DNA from: Acorus gramineus
Taxonomy: Eukaryota; Streptophyta; Magnoliopsida; Acorales; Acoraceae
Assembly: GCA_030737835.1 (NCBI GenBank)
Contig: JAUJYN010000029.1
Location: 1,228,871 to 1,292,870 of the forward strand
Length of the DNA: 64,000 nucleotides
Direction of reading: 5' to 3'
The notes under the pieces are model-generated. The model was not told the origin of the DNA and ran no database searches. It saw only the letters and a list, made by a program, of their open reading frames with translations. Shown here piece after piece: positions 48,431 to 59,400 of this stretch. A program made the translations under genes and the position numbers. How positions within the stretch are numbered: position 1 is the first letter of the stretch; the number at the start of each line of letters is the position of its first letter.

Positions 48431-51400
48431 GAAATTTTGTCCTCAAAATAAATACAAGAACATCTAAGAAGGGAAAAGATGCGGATACGCGTCACGCATG
48501 GCGTCCTCGAGCTCCCAAGTGGCCTCGGCACCGGAACGGTGCTGCCATCGCACCTTGACCAGCTGGACGGTCTTGGTGCGGAGCCTCTTCTCGCGGCGGT
48601 CCATGATCTCAATCGGCTGCTCCACGAAAGACAAGTCCGGCTCGAAGACGAGCGGCTCGAACGGGATGATGTGGCAGGATCGTGGACGTATCGCCTCAGC
48701 TGCGAGACGTGGAAGACGTCATGGGCCTGAGCCAACTGTGGGGGCAGAGCTATGCGATAGGCCACCTCCCCAACTCGCTCGAGGATGAGGAATGGCCCAA
48801 TGAAACGCGGACTCAGCTTGCCCCGCACACCAAATCGGAAGATGCCCTTCATCGGGGACACCTTCAGGAACACATGATCACCGACCTCGAAGGCGAGCTC
48901 ACGGCGACGGCGGTCGGCGTAGCTCTTCTGACGACTCTGAGCGACTCGGATACGCTCGCGGATCGTCTTCACCATCTCGGAGGTCTGGTGAATGATCTCT
49001 GGTCCCTCTAGCTGGCGCTCTCCGACCTCATCCCAACACAGGGGGGACCTGCAGCTGCGGCCATAAAGTGCCTCGTAGGGAGCCATCCGGATGCTCGAGT
49101 GGTAGCTGTTGTTGTAGGCAAACTCCACCAACGGAAGGTGCCTCTCCCAACTGCCCCCAAAATCGAGTACACAGGCCCGCAGCATGTCCTCAAGGGTCTG
49201 GATCGTCCTCTCCGACTGGCCGTCCGTCTGAGGATGAAACGCTGTACTGAAGTGGAGGTTCGTACCAAGGGCGTGCTGGAGGCTACGCCAGAACCTCGAA
49301 GTAAAACGCGCGTCTCGATCAGAGATGATGCTGACTGGAGTGCCATGGAGTCGGACAATCTCGGAGACAAATAACTGCGCCAGGGTGTCCAGAGAATCGG
49401 TGAGTCGGATGGGGAGGAAATGAGCAGACTTCGTCAGCCGGTCGACGATCACCCAGATGGCATCGCGACCCGAACGTGACCTCGGCAAACCCGAGACGAA
49501 GTCCATGGTGATCTGCTCCCACTTCCACTGAGGAATCTCAATGGACTGCAGCTTCCCCGCAGGGCGCTGATGCTCCGACTTCACCTGCTGGCATACTAGG
49601 CACCGGGCAACGAAACGGGCGATATCCGTCTTCATCCCGCGCCACCAGTAGCCGCGACGAAGGCCTCTGTACATCTTCGTGCCACCAGGGTGCACGGTGT
49701 ACCTCGAGCGATGGGCCTCGTCCAGAATCTTCCGCCTCAGCTCTGCGTCGTCGGGGATGCACACTCGGCCTCTGAATCTCAGGATCCCGTCCGCGCGAAT
49801 CTGGTAGTCCTGACGCTCGCCCCGGGCGACGCCCTCAGAAAGGACTATAAAATGCGGATCCTGAGCCTGAGCCGTGCGGATCTCGTCGAGAAGAACCGGC
49901 TGCACCACCAGCCTGGCCAAAAAGCCACCCGCAGGGGTCTCCCGAACACTGATCCAGCAAGCGGCCTCCTCCAGAAGCCTCCAACGACGGACAGCCATGT
50001 GGGCGGCCATGCCCAGGGGCTGCCTACTGAGCGCATCTGCAACGACATTCGCCTTACCCGGATGGTAAGCGATGTCACAGTCATAGTCTGTAAGGAACTC
50101 AACCCAACGCCTCTGTCGCATGTTGAGCTCCGGCTGAGACTGCAGATACGTCAAGCTCTTATGGTCAGTAAAGAGCTCGAACTCCTCTCCGTAGAGATAA
50201 TGCCTCCATATCTTCAGCGCAAAAATGATCGCAGCCAACTCAAGGTCATGGGTGGGGTAGTTCTGCTCATGGGGCTTCAACTGACGAGACGCGTAAGCCA
50301 CCACCTTACCGTGCTGCATCAGGACGCAACCCACACCCAACTGCGATGCATCTGTGTATACTGCGAACCCACCACTCCCAGATGGAAGGGTAAGAACTGG
50401 CGCTGAGGTGAGCCTTCGCTTCAGCTCCTGGAAGCTCTCCTCACAAGAAGGGGACCACTCGAACCGAACGTCTTTCCGAGTGAGGCGGGTAAGAGGAACG
50501 GCTATCTTGGAGAAACCCTCCACAAACCTCCTGTAATAACCCGCCAAGCCCAAGAAGCTACGAATCTCTGTGGGGTTCGACGGTCGACGCCAATTCGACA
50601 CGGCGAGCGTCTTCTCCGGGTCCACAGCTATACCCTCACCGGAAATCACATGGCCCAGAAAGGCCATCCGCTCCAACCAGAACTCGCACTTGCTGAACTT
50701 GGCGAACAACTGATGTCTGGCCAAGGTCTCCAAGACAGTGCGAAGATGGTGAGCGTGCTCCTCCAGACTCCTCGAGTACACCAATATGTCATCGATGAAT
50801 ACTACCACAAAGGAGTCGAGGAAGGGTCGAAATACCCGGTTCATCAGATCCATGAAGGCCGCCGGCGCGTTCGTCAACCCGAATGGCAGTACTCTGAACT
50901 CGTAGTGCCCATACCGGGTGCGAAAAGCCGTCTTCGATATGTCTGACTCCCGGATCTTCAACTGGTAGTACCCCGAGCGGAGATCGATCTTGGAAAAGAC
51001 GCACGCTCCCTGGAGCTGGTCAAACAGATCGTCGATCCGCGGCAACGGGTACTTGTTCTTCACTGTCCGCTTATTCAACTGCCTGTAATCAATACACAGC
51101 CGCAGTGAACCGTCCTTCTTCCGGACGAACAGGACAGGGGCTCCCCACGGAGACACACTCGGACGTGCGAAGCCCTTCTCCAGCAACTCCTCCAACTGCT
51201 CCTTCAGCACCCTCAGCTCTGCGGGAGCCATCCGGTACGGAGCCCTCGAAACCGGCTCGGTCCCCGGAAGCAGATTGATCTCAAACTCGATCGCGCGGTC
51301 CGGCGGTAATCCCGGAAGATCGTCGGGCAAAACCTCGGGAAACTCTGCCACGACCGGAGTCTGACTGATATCTGCCCGCAGCGGTGCATCCTCCAGAGCA

Positions 51401-52347
51401 ATATAAGCCAGAAAGCCCTCGCACCCACCCTGAAGGAGTCTCCACGCCTGCATGGACGACACGAACCCCAGAGGAGCTACGTCTCGATCGCCCACGAACT
51501 GGAAGGACCTCCGACCAGGAAGGTGGAACGACACCGACTTGGCGAAACAGTCGATGCTGGCATGACTAGCTGCAAGCCAATCCATCCCCAGGATGGCATC
51601 AAAATCCGCCATCGCAAGCTCCACCAGCTCCACCGGAAACTCATGCTCCGCGATCTCCACCGTGCACCCTCGGTACACCGAACTGAGGAGAATCCGGTCT
51701 CCCACGGGCAATGATACCTCTAACACATCTAGAGGAGCGGACGCCACACCCGTCCGTCTCGCGAAAGCGGGAGACACGAACGAGTGGGTGGCTCCGGAAT
51801 CAAATAGCACATAAGCAGGAAGCTGGGAGATCTGAACAGTACCCACGCTGCCTGATGCCTGGGCCTCCTCTGCCGAAAGCGCTGCCACTCGGCCCTGGAC
51901 GAACTGAGGCTGAGGAGCAGGGGCACGCCTCGCCTGCTGCGCTGGCTGCCTCCTCTGATCAGCACGGCCACCCTGTGGCTGCTGCTGCTGACGCTGAGGC
52001 TGCTGCTGCGGCTGGCGCTGAGGCTGCTGCTGCTGGCGCTGCTGCTGAAACGGCTGCTGGAACGGCCTCTGCTGCAACTGCTGCTGGGGCATCACTGCGG
52101 GTCGGCCAGCGTCGGGGCAATTATACAGAATATGCCCGACGCGCTGACAGTGATAACAGCGCCTCGTCTCTGATGCCCTTCCCGGGACTGGCACTGCTGC
52201 GATGGGTGCTGGACCTCGCGCTGGCACCACATCTGCTGGAAGAGAGGAAGCCGCTGACTGCTCAAAGCGGGCCCTCTTCTTCTTGCGCTGCCCTCTGTCC
52301 TGGCCTCTGGGTGGCCTCTGGTCTGTCGGCGGGGTCGGAGCCCGCAC
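48427..52347 (-). CDS. pol: Chromovirus polyprotein: gag zinc knuckle, PR, RT, RNase H, IN
   Basis: An open frame of about 1306 codons, the largest in the window; the true pol runs to about residue 1224 (48674). In order: zinc knuckle [14 protein letters not shown] (64-77), Gln-rich linker (88-130), aspartic protease DSGAT (183-187), reverse transcriptase (about 371-545, catalytic FIDD 517-520), RNase H (from about 658, TDAS 665-668), integrase with HHCC (H879, H886, C916, C919) and DD35E triad D949, D1010, E1046, then a GPF/chromo-linker region (about 1165-1210). All key catalytic residues are present, so the enzyme part decayed little. The displayed start is only the first open codon after a frameshift; the real start is the gag ATG at 53241. 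The last about 80 residues are out of frame because of the lost base at 48673. Confidence 0.93.
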   Translation of the reverse strand: MRAPTPPTDQRPPRGQDRGQRKKKRARFEQSAASSLPADVVPARGPAPIAAVPVPGRASETRRCYHCQRVGHILYNCPDAGRPAVMPQQQLQQRPFQQPFQQQRQQQQPQRQPQQQPQRQQQQPQGGRADQRRQPAQQARRAPAPQPQFVQGRVAALSAEEAQASGSVGTVQISQLPAYVLFDSGATHSFVSPAFARRTGVASAPLDVLEVSLPVGDRILLSSVYRGCTVEIAEHEFPVELVELAMADFDAILGMDWLAASHASIDCFAKSVSFHLPGRRSFQFVGDRDVAPLGFVSSMQAWRLLQGGCEGFLAYIALEDAPLRADISQTPVVAEFPEVLPDDLPGLPPDRAIEFEINLLPGTEPVSRAPYRMAPAELRVLKEQLEELLEKGFARPSVSPWGAPVLFVRKKDGSLRLCIDYRQLNKRTVKNKYPLPRIDDLFDQLQGACVFSKIDLRSGYYQLKIRESDISKTAFRTRYGHYEFRVLPFGLTNAPAAFMDLMNRVFRPFLDSFVVVFIDDILVYSRSLEEHAHHLRTVLETLARHQLFAKFSKCEFWLERMAFLGHVISGEGIAVDPEKTLAVSNWRRPSNPTEIRSFLGLAGYYRRFVEGFSKIAVPLTRLTRKDVRFEWSPSCEESFQELKRRLTSAPVLTLPSGSGGFAVYTDASQLGVGCVLMQHGKVVAYASRQLKPHEQNYPTHDLELAAIIFALKIWRHYLYGEEFELFTDHKSLTYLQSQPELNMRQRRWVEFLTDYDCDIAYHPGKANVVADALSRQPLGMAAHMAVRRWRLLEEAACWISVRETPAGGFLARLVVQPVLLDEIRTAQAQDPHFIVLSEGVARGERQDYQIRADGILRFRGRVCIPDDAELRRKILDEAHRSRYTVHPGGTKMYRGLRRGYWWRGMKTDIARFVARCLVCQQVKSEHQRPAGKLQSIEIPQWKWEQITMDFVSGLPRSRSGRDAIWVIVDRLTKSAHFLPIRLTDSLDTLAQLFVSEIVRLHGTPVSIISDRDARFTSRFWRSLQHALGTNLHFSTAFHPQTDGQSERTIQTLEDMLRACVLDFGGSWERHLPLVEFAYNNSYHSSIRMAPYEALYGRSCRSPLCWDEVGERQLEGPEIIHQTSEMVKTIRERIRVAQSRQKSYADRRRRELAFEVGDHVFLKVSPMKGIFRFGVRGKLSPRFIGPFLILERVGEVAYRIALPPQLAQAHDVFHVSQLRRYVHDPATSSRSSRSSSSRTCLSWSSRLRSWTAARRGSAPRPSSWSRCDGSTVPVPRPLGSSRTPCVTRIRIFSLLRCSCIYFEDKIS
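48480..48675 (-). pseudogene. Chromodomain, shifted out of the pol frame
   Basis: After IN the pol frame runs into a Ser/Arg-rich tail. In the next frame the sequence continues as [12 protein letters not shown], then [20 protein letters not shown] and [10 protein letters not shown], a clear chromodomain ending just before the PPT. Comparison with the related copy near 60980 shows one missing base at 48673/48674. Chromodomains of this group bind methylated histone H3 and steer integration; here it would not be made. Confidence 0.85.
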
Positions 52348-53241
52348 CTGGATCCCGAGGTCTCTCTCGACAGTCTTCGCCGGAGACTAAGTCGGAGAAC
52401 CTCGTGAAAGCATGGGCGGTGACGTGCACTCGGATGGCACTGCTGAGACCGAGCTCGAACCGACGGCACCTCGTCTCCTCGTCCATCGCCAGAGCTGGAG
52501 CGAATCTGGACAGCCTCGTGAGCAGCGTGGAGTAGTCAGCGACGGACATAGTGCCCTGAGTCAGCTGCTCAAACTCCCGCTCCACTATCTGTCGCGACGA
52601 GAAGGGGAAATACTCCTCCAAGAAATATCCCCTGAATCCCGCCCACGTGAGCTGCTCCAATCCCTCTGGAATGTCAACTGATCTAGTAGCCCACCAGTCG
52701 GCGGCGCTACCCTTCAGCATAAACGCAGCCAGGGAGACTCGCTGGCGGTCTGTGCAAAGCATCGTGGAGAAGATGGTATCCACCTCCATCAGCCATCTCT
52801 CTGGAGCAAGGGGGTCCTCCGTCTGACCGTGGAACTCGGGAGGATGGAGCTTCAAAAGGCTGAGAGGCCACTCTGCTGCACCTCGCTGCTGCCTCTAGCC
52901 CCATCTCCCTCTCTGAGGATCCTGAACTCTGGCCGCCGGAATCTCCACCACGGGGACTGGGGGCAGGCCACAGGCGGATCTGCCGCCAAGGGAACCTGCG
53001 GTACTGCCTCGCGGGCTGCCCGCAGCTCCCGTATCTCCCGTGCCTGATCTGCCAACACCCTCGTCTGGGTCTCTACCACATCCGCCAACCGCGCAATCGC
53101 GCGCTCCCAGGTAGGAGGCTCCTGCGCTGAATCTGGCCTCACTCCTGAGGACTCACCAACAGCATCCTCGACTCTGGCAGGTCCGGAGACCTCCAAGGGT
53201 CGAGAGGGACCACGTCCGCGCCGTCCTCTGCGAGGAGGCAT
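52262..53241 (-). pseudogene. gag: gag, N-terminal and capsid parts, frame-broken
   Basis: Gag begins MPPRRGRRGRG at 53241, about 100 bp after the PBS, with a basic N-terminus and a coiled-coil-like stretch (ERAIARLADVVETQTRVLADQ). After a frame change near 52860-52900 it continues as KLHPPEFHG and DPLAPERWL, then AADWWATRS, WAGFRGYFLEEYFP and QGTMSVADYSTLLTRLSRFAP, the retrotransposon capsid (Retrotrans_gag) pattern. A second frame change at about 52350-52400 leads into the pol frame with the zinc knuckle. In this lineage gag and pol are usually one frame, so both shifts look like damage. Confidence 0.85.
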
Positions 53242-53344
53242 ATCAGCAACCTAAGAAAACCAGACACTAGGATCAGAATACGCATATAGAAATCCTAGGA
53301 CTCATCTCTATGAAAAGGAAGACATTTGGCTCTGACAGGACCAG

Positions 53345-53356
53345 GCTCTGATACCA
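53345..53356 (-). other. Primer-binding site, initiator-Met tRNA
   Basis: On the - strand TGGTATCAGAGC, the complement of the 3' end of plant initiator methionyl-tRNA, five bases inside the 5' LTR edge at 53362. It is the usual PBS of Ty3/gypsy chromoviruses. Confidence 0.93.
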
Positions 53357-53361
53357 ACTTT

Positions 53362-56300
53362 TGTCACGCCCCAGGGCGGCCGTCCCCGGGACGCGGCAAG
53401 TGTATATATGATATCAGTAACAGGAGTTCAATAACATACCACAAACAACAACTTAAAATGACAACACAGATAAAGCAGGGCTGACATAATATATACACCA
53501 AATGCGGAAGCTAAAAGACTGAGTCTGTAGTCAAAACATACTACAGACTCGATACATAATCATAAGTCCTGTGAGAGCCAACATGTCCAAATATATACAC
53601 AATAAAATCCATACAAAATCCAACTAGGTGCCCAAGCACAGAATATATACATACAACAAGAGAAGGGTGCTGATGGCCTCAAAACTCGTGGGACGCGGCG
53701 CTACTCCTCTACTGGTGTAGTCGCTCGGGAAGCTCCTCCCTCAGAGATCACTGAAAAGACAATATGCGAGGGGTGAGCCACACGCTCAGTGAATAGCACA
53801 ACCCATGCATACAGTTCATATTAACCACATTTAATCAACCAATAGCCCAAACGGCATAAACAACACAATCCGGGGGTTCGTCACATCGCCGAACCGCCAT
53901 ACCCTTACCCTCACCCTCACCCTCAACGGGTGACCTAGGATATTGGGACTTAATGGGTGATAATCATCCATTCACAATCCTGTGGGTCGTCGCATCGCCG
54001 GCCCACCATACCCTCACCCTCACCTCTCAACAGGTGACCTAGGCTCTTGGGACTGACTAGGCTGTTGGTCACCCTTGGTCCACCGATAGTCTCTCCTCAC
54101 TCCGTAGGTCGTTTGGCCACTTCCACGTTCGGCGCAGTCCTTCACCAAATCAGGAGGCGCCTACTGATGGAAGCCCCTGCACGGGACAACCTTTCTAACG
54201 CCGGGTAGTCTCTACACGGATCCAACGGAGGGAACAGAACAGCCTATCCATCGCATATGATCCACTCGGATCCGCTGACAGCACATCTCTACAACTCTAA
54301 TGTCTTGAATTCCTCATAATTCCACCAGCGCGCATAACCAGGATGCGGGGAAATAAATATACATAAAGGGGAAAAGAGACCTTGGGAGGGTAACCTGAGG
54401 TCCCGATGTAGGACATCCGACAACCAAACGAGGAACACGGAGTACCCTAACCCGGGTCTCAATGTTAACCTCGCAAGGCCCCCTATATTCCCAAGCATGC
54501 TAATATATATATCGCAGTTTGCAAAATAAATAAATCAAACTAATAGGACGCATGCACAGGTCGGGGCTTTCCTAGCATGATAACGGGTGACATGATACAC
54601 GGCTCATGCACAAATCCTAAGGGTGCAAGTCCCTAACATACAAGTCTAGGGTGGCATGCATTCTACACACACATCATGCTTACATGGATTATATCAAAGC
54701 AGTTAATACTAACTATGTGCCCCAGGGGAGGACGGTACACGCCCAAAGCATGTAACGCCTCCCAAACTGGGTTGGGTTGTCCCACTCACCGGAAATCGGG
54801 TCGACGCGCGACCGTCCGTCGAGATCTGCAAGACAGGATATTAACTGGTGAGTATAATCCACAGATACCCCAAAATACACAAATAAATACAAAAGTCCCA
54901 AATCAAAACACCCAACACCCCGGCAACCACCCGCACGGCCACCCGACCGCCCGGGTGCACCGCCGCGCTTCAGCCCGCGCACCCCGCGCTCCGCCGGCCC
55001 CTGCCCGCCGCCTGGACACGCCGCCGCACCACCCCGGGCTCCGCGTGTCCACTGCGCCCAGCAGTAGCCCGCGCGCGCCCCGAACACCTCGTGCCGCCTT
55101 GCGAGCACCCCGCACGCCCCCCGCGCGCAGCGCCTCGCCCGCGCGCACCCCACGCGCACCTCCGCCACCTCGCCGCGCCCCGCGCGCATAACAGCCGCCT
55201 TGCTACGCCCTGCGCGCACCACAACCGCTTCGCCGCGCCCCGCGCGCACCCTGCACGCCTTCCAGTGTGCACTGCCCTCGGCCATAACCCCCAGCACCCG
55301 TGCGCATCGCCGCTCGACCAACCCCTCGCGCACAGACCCGCGCGACCAGCTCCTCGCGCGCAGACCCACGCGACCAGCACTTCGCGCACGCACCACCCCT
55401 GCCTCGGCCATCACCTCACGCACAGCTCCCCGCGCCCGCACGCCTAGCTGGCCTCCAGCTCTCCCCAAGCACACGCCTACGCGCACGCTTGCGCGCACGC
55501 ACGCGCGCGCCCCCGCACGCACTCCCTGCACCAGCCACTCGACTAGACCTGTTCGACCAGACCTTGCACGACCAGCACGCACAGCACGCCCTGCACGCGC
55601 GCTCTGCTGGCCACCAGCGCCCCCGAGCGCACTCCCGCGCGCACGCACGCGCGCATGCCCGCGCGCGTCTAGCCCGCGCGCTGCCTGCGCTGCTGCCGCT
55701 GCTGCCTGCTGCACGGAACAGACCCCACTGCCCGAGTACCTCCACCACCACCCAAAGGCCTCCGACGGCCTCCGACCGCCCCCAACCACCTCCCACGGCC
55801 TCCCACAGCCGCCGACCACCTCCCCAACTCAAAAACCCCCTCCTAACAAGCACCTAAGCATGAAAAAGAGGGAAAGAAAGCTTACCAAGGGGGAGGAAGA
55901 GGTGACCGGGTGCTCTCCGCGCACCGAAACCTTTCTCAAAGGCCCTCCTACGCCCCGATCTACCACGGCCCTCGAAACGGGCCAAAACAGAGGAGAAAGA
56001 GGGGAGGACGGAGAGGCTAGAGTCACCGGAAACGGGATTTGAAGGTACCGGGGTGTAGATCGGGACCCGATCTACACTTCCTAGGTTTTGGGTTTTTGGT
56101 TTTGAGGGGTCTAGGGCCCTCAAAAGTGAGAAAAATGAGAAAGAGGAGAGAGGGGAAGGTTGGTAGGGATGATGAATAGTGATTTTGAATTTAGCTCTCA
56201 CATATATATAGTGTGCGACTTAAAAACCCGGATACGCCCCGGAACTGCGAAATTTCAGAAACGTTGCTGGAATTCGATAAAATTTTCATGAGTGGCTTAA

Positions 56301-56474
56301 AATGGCACCAGGACACATAATACGCAGTTATATTTTTAATTGGAGTCCTCTAACTCAGACGATAGCTAACAGTCCAAAATTATGCGGTTCCGATCCGAAA
56401 AATGCAAAAATTTCAAAAACTGCTAAAACGCTCCAATGGTTACCAACAGGCCAAAAAGTGACACATATATAACA
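53362..56474 (-). mobile_element. 5' LTR of the complete element
   Basis: 3113 bp, pair of 45296-48415. Predicted transcript parts on the - strand: exon 1 to 55886 with donor CCTTG/GTAAGC, intron about 1.06 kb holding the CpG-rich block (54905-55700), mini-exon 54825-54790, intron about 1.04 kb, acceptor TCTTTTCAG with exon 3 from 53750. Confidence 0.93.
54790..54825 (-). other. Predicted LTR mini-exon (36 nt), 5' LTR
   Basis: Between CCTGTCTTGCAG and GTGAGTGGG on the - strand. Twelve codons long, so including or skipping it keeps the frame. Confidence 0.5.
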
Positions 56475-59400
56475 ATCAATACCTGAGGTCAATAAGGACA
56501 CCAACAACAATACACAAGGCAGCAAAGCAAGATAATGATAACTGACTGAAAAGCGAAAGCATAATATATAACAATGTCTGTAAATCAAAAACATTATTAC
56601 AGACCCGAATACACAATCAATGTCCTGTGGAAGCCAAGTCTAGACCAAAGAAAATACAACCTGTGCCACATGCACGATTTACAAAGCATAAATGACTCTA
56701 AGAATGCTGACAGCCTCGCACACGCCACCTGCCGACAGAACGCTCCACGCCCGTAAGACCACGCCACAGGAAGCTCCAGCTCCACGCCCAACACTACCCC
56801 TGAAAAGAAACAGTATGCGAGGGGAAGCTCAGTGAGTGGCTGGAAACCAATCACCATTCTACAGTTCAATACATAATCAGTTCCTTTTCCAAGGAAAAAC
56901 ATGGGTACAAACCCAATGGATCACTGGGTCACGCGGCGGTGCGACCAACCTCACCCCCACCCTCACTCCCGGAGGGAGTCTTTTGGGACTTATGGGGAGA
57001 GACCATACCGTCGGTTGAAGAGACCCGGATTTACTGGTCTAGAGACCATGCCGTCGGTCGAAGAGACCCGGACTTACTGGTCTACTCAACACTACTGGAT
57101 CATCTACATCTAGATAATCGCCCATCGATGTCCTTCAACATCCATCACGAGACCGGGCCCAACAACTATGGGAACGGTTGATCAACGAATGGGTCACGAG
57201 GCGACGCGTCTTCAACTCATCCACACCCTCACTCCTGAAAGGAGACATCTTGGGACTTTGGGAGAGACTTAGACTGCTCTACACCCCTGGTCCACCGGTA
57301 GCCTCTCCCCGCTCCGTAGCTTACTTGGTATACTCCCACGATTCAGCACTGTCCGAAACACATCAGGAGGTACCTACTGATGGGAGCCCTCTGTCAGGAT
57401 AGCCTGTCTAACGCCGGGGATGCAAGGGGAGAACGATTCCATGCCCGCGACATCATTCATTAACCCTCTCCCGGGTAGTATCTAAAACCCGATCTCCTCA
57501 ACTCACCGCTCTTACCCTTGGTCCACCGGTAGCCTCTCCCACCCTCGTGGCCTCTGCCTAGTCCTCTGACAGGTATAGCCAATGCCGGGGAGTCCCTACA
57601 TCGGATCCAAACGAAGGGGAGAATGATCCCATGTTCGCAAAGCGAAACCCAATGGAAAGCAACCACTCTCGATACTCGCTCAGCGAGATATCACACACAT
57701 GCATAGCAACAACCAACACACTCACATTAACCTCAAAGTAGTCATAGTCCCTAAACGGGAGTAACTACACAACCTAGTGGGTCGTAACATCGCCGACCCA
57801 CCCCACCCTCACCCTCACCCTTTAGGGGGTGACATGGGCCTTTTGGGACTGACTAGACTGCTATTCACCCTTGGTCCACCGGTAGCCTCTCCCCGCTCTG
57901 TAGCTTACCTGGTATACTCCCACGATCAGCACAGTCCGATGCATATCCCTAGCATACAAAGTCTAAGGTGACATGGATACATCATAGCAAAGCATGCATA
58001 GATCAAGGCTCTTAAGTACAAGACATGGTGTCCAGGCATGTACGGGCCTCTATACATGATGTATGGGTCTATATCCCTAGCATGCAAGGTCTAAGATGGC
58101 ATGGATACATCATAGCAAAACATGCATAGATCAAGGCTCTTAAGTACAGGACATGGTGTCCAGGCATGTACAGGCCTCTATACATGATGTATAGGTGTAA
58201 ATCCCTAGCGTGCAAGGTCTAAGGTGGCATGGATATATCATAATAATCAGGCATGCACAGGTGTCTGCATAATTTAGCTAGGGGTCCCCCATCGATGCGC
58301 GACGCGCGTCTATGCGAGTCGAGCGCATCCCTATAGAGAGGGGGGGGGATTGGAATCAAACCACTCACCTTAACAACCCGGGACCTCGCACATCCCATCC
58401 GACGAGATCTGCAAGGTTGGGGCATCCAACTGGTGAGAAACAACACAATTTACACAAAGAAATCATTAGAAATACCCCATACTCGGACAAGCATGCATAC
58501 GGGCTCGCACGCATGCGAGCACGCATGTACGAACGCGACTCCGAGTGCCCCGACACCTACCCGAACACTTGGGCAGCCACACGCATGGCACCCCGCATGC
58601 GCACGCACGAATGCGCACGCACGCATGCACCCCGGCACCATCGGCGCACTGCTGTGCGCCTGCCCGCGCGCCCAGACGCGCTGCCGTGCACACGCGAACG
58701 CTCGTGCCCCCAGCCCCTTGCCCAGGCGCATGCCCAGGCGCCCTGCCCGCGCGCGCGCACGCTCGCGCGCATGCCCGCGCGCACTCACGCGCACTCCCAT
58801 GCGCACCCCTGCTAGCGCACCCGCGCGCGCGTCTGCGCGCCCGCCAGCACCCGCCTGCGCGCGCACGCCCGCAGACGACCCGAAACGAGTGCCCAGCCAA
58901 CCCTAACCCCATTTTAACCCTTCCCAACCCCTCACACACACCCTAACACATCTACCTAGCATGCATGACTTCCCCACAACCCCTTAAGCCATAAATATCA
59001 AGAAAAGAAGGGGAGGAGCTCACCTTGGAGGGGGAACAAAAGGGGGAGGTTCGGGGGCCCTCGACGCACCCGCGACCACCTCAACCGCCACCACCACTAC
59101 CACCACTCCTCAGCCTCTCCTCAGCCTCCTCTTCAGCTGAAAATCATGGGGGGAAGATCCATGCAAAGGCTTGAGAGAAGAGAGGACAACAACCACAACA
59201 ACACTCCCACACAAACCCTACGTGCATCGAACGCCTCCCTACTGGGTTGGATTGTCCCACTCACCAACACCCGGGTCGTCGCGTGACCGTCCGTCAAGAT
59301 CTGCAAGACATGGGAAACCAAAATGTTGAGTAAAATACACAAATACGCAAGAAATACGATAGAAATACCAAACTCTCGGACAAGCATGCATACGGGCCCG

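Larger units (their letters stand above)
45296..56474 (-). mobile_element. Complete Ty3/gypsy chromovirus (Tekay-like), 11.2 kb
   Basis: All structural parts are present in order on the - strand: 5' LTR (53362-56474), PBS complementary to initiator-Met tRNA (53345-53356), gag from 53241, protease, RT, RNase H, integrase, chromodomain, PPT (48416-48430), 3' LTR (45296-48415). Flanks carry the 5-bp duplication ATCAA (45291-45295 and 56475-56479). Protein motifs and the C-terminal chromodomain place it in the chromoviruses, closest to the Tekay/Del lineage, whose members target heterochromatin. Frameshifts in gag (about 52860-52900 and about 52350-52400) and before the chromodomain (48673/48674) make this copy defective. 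The two LTRs differ at several sites, so the insertion is not brand new. Confidence 0.95.

Noticed and set aside
48479..50406. Several + strand frames of 60-238 codons over pol
   Set aside because: Antisense shadows of the chromovirus polyprotein, with no recognisable motif.
53345..53356. tRNA gene suggested by TGGTATCAGAGC
   Set aside because: Only the 12-nt tRNA 3'-end complement is present at the LTR edge; no cloverleaf surrounds it. It is the primer-binding site.
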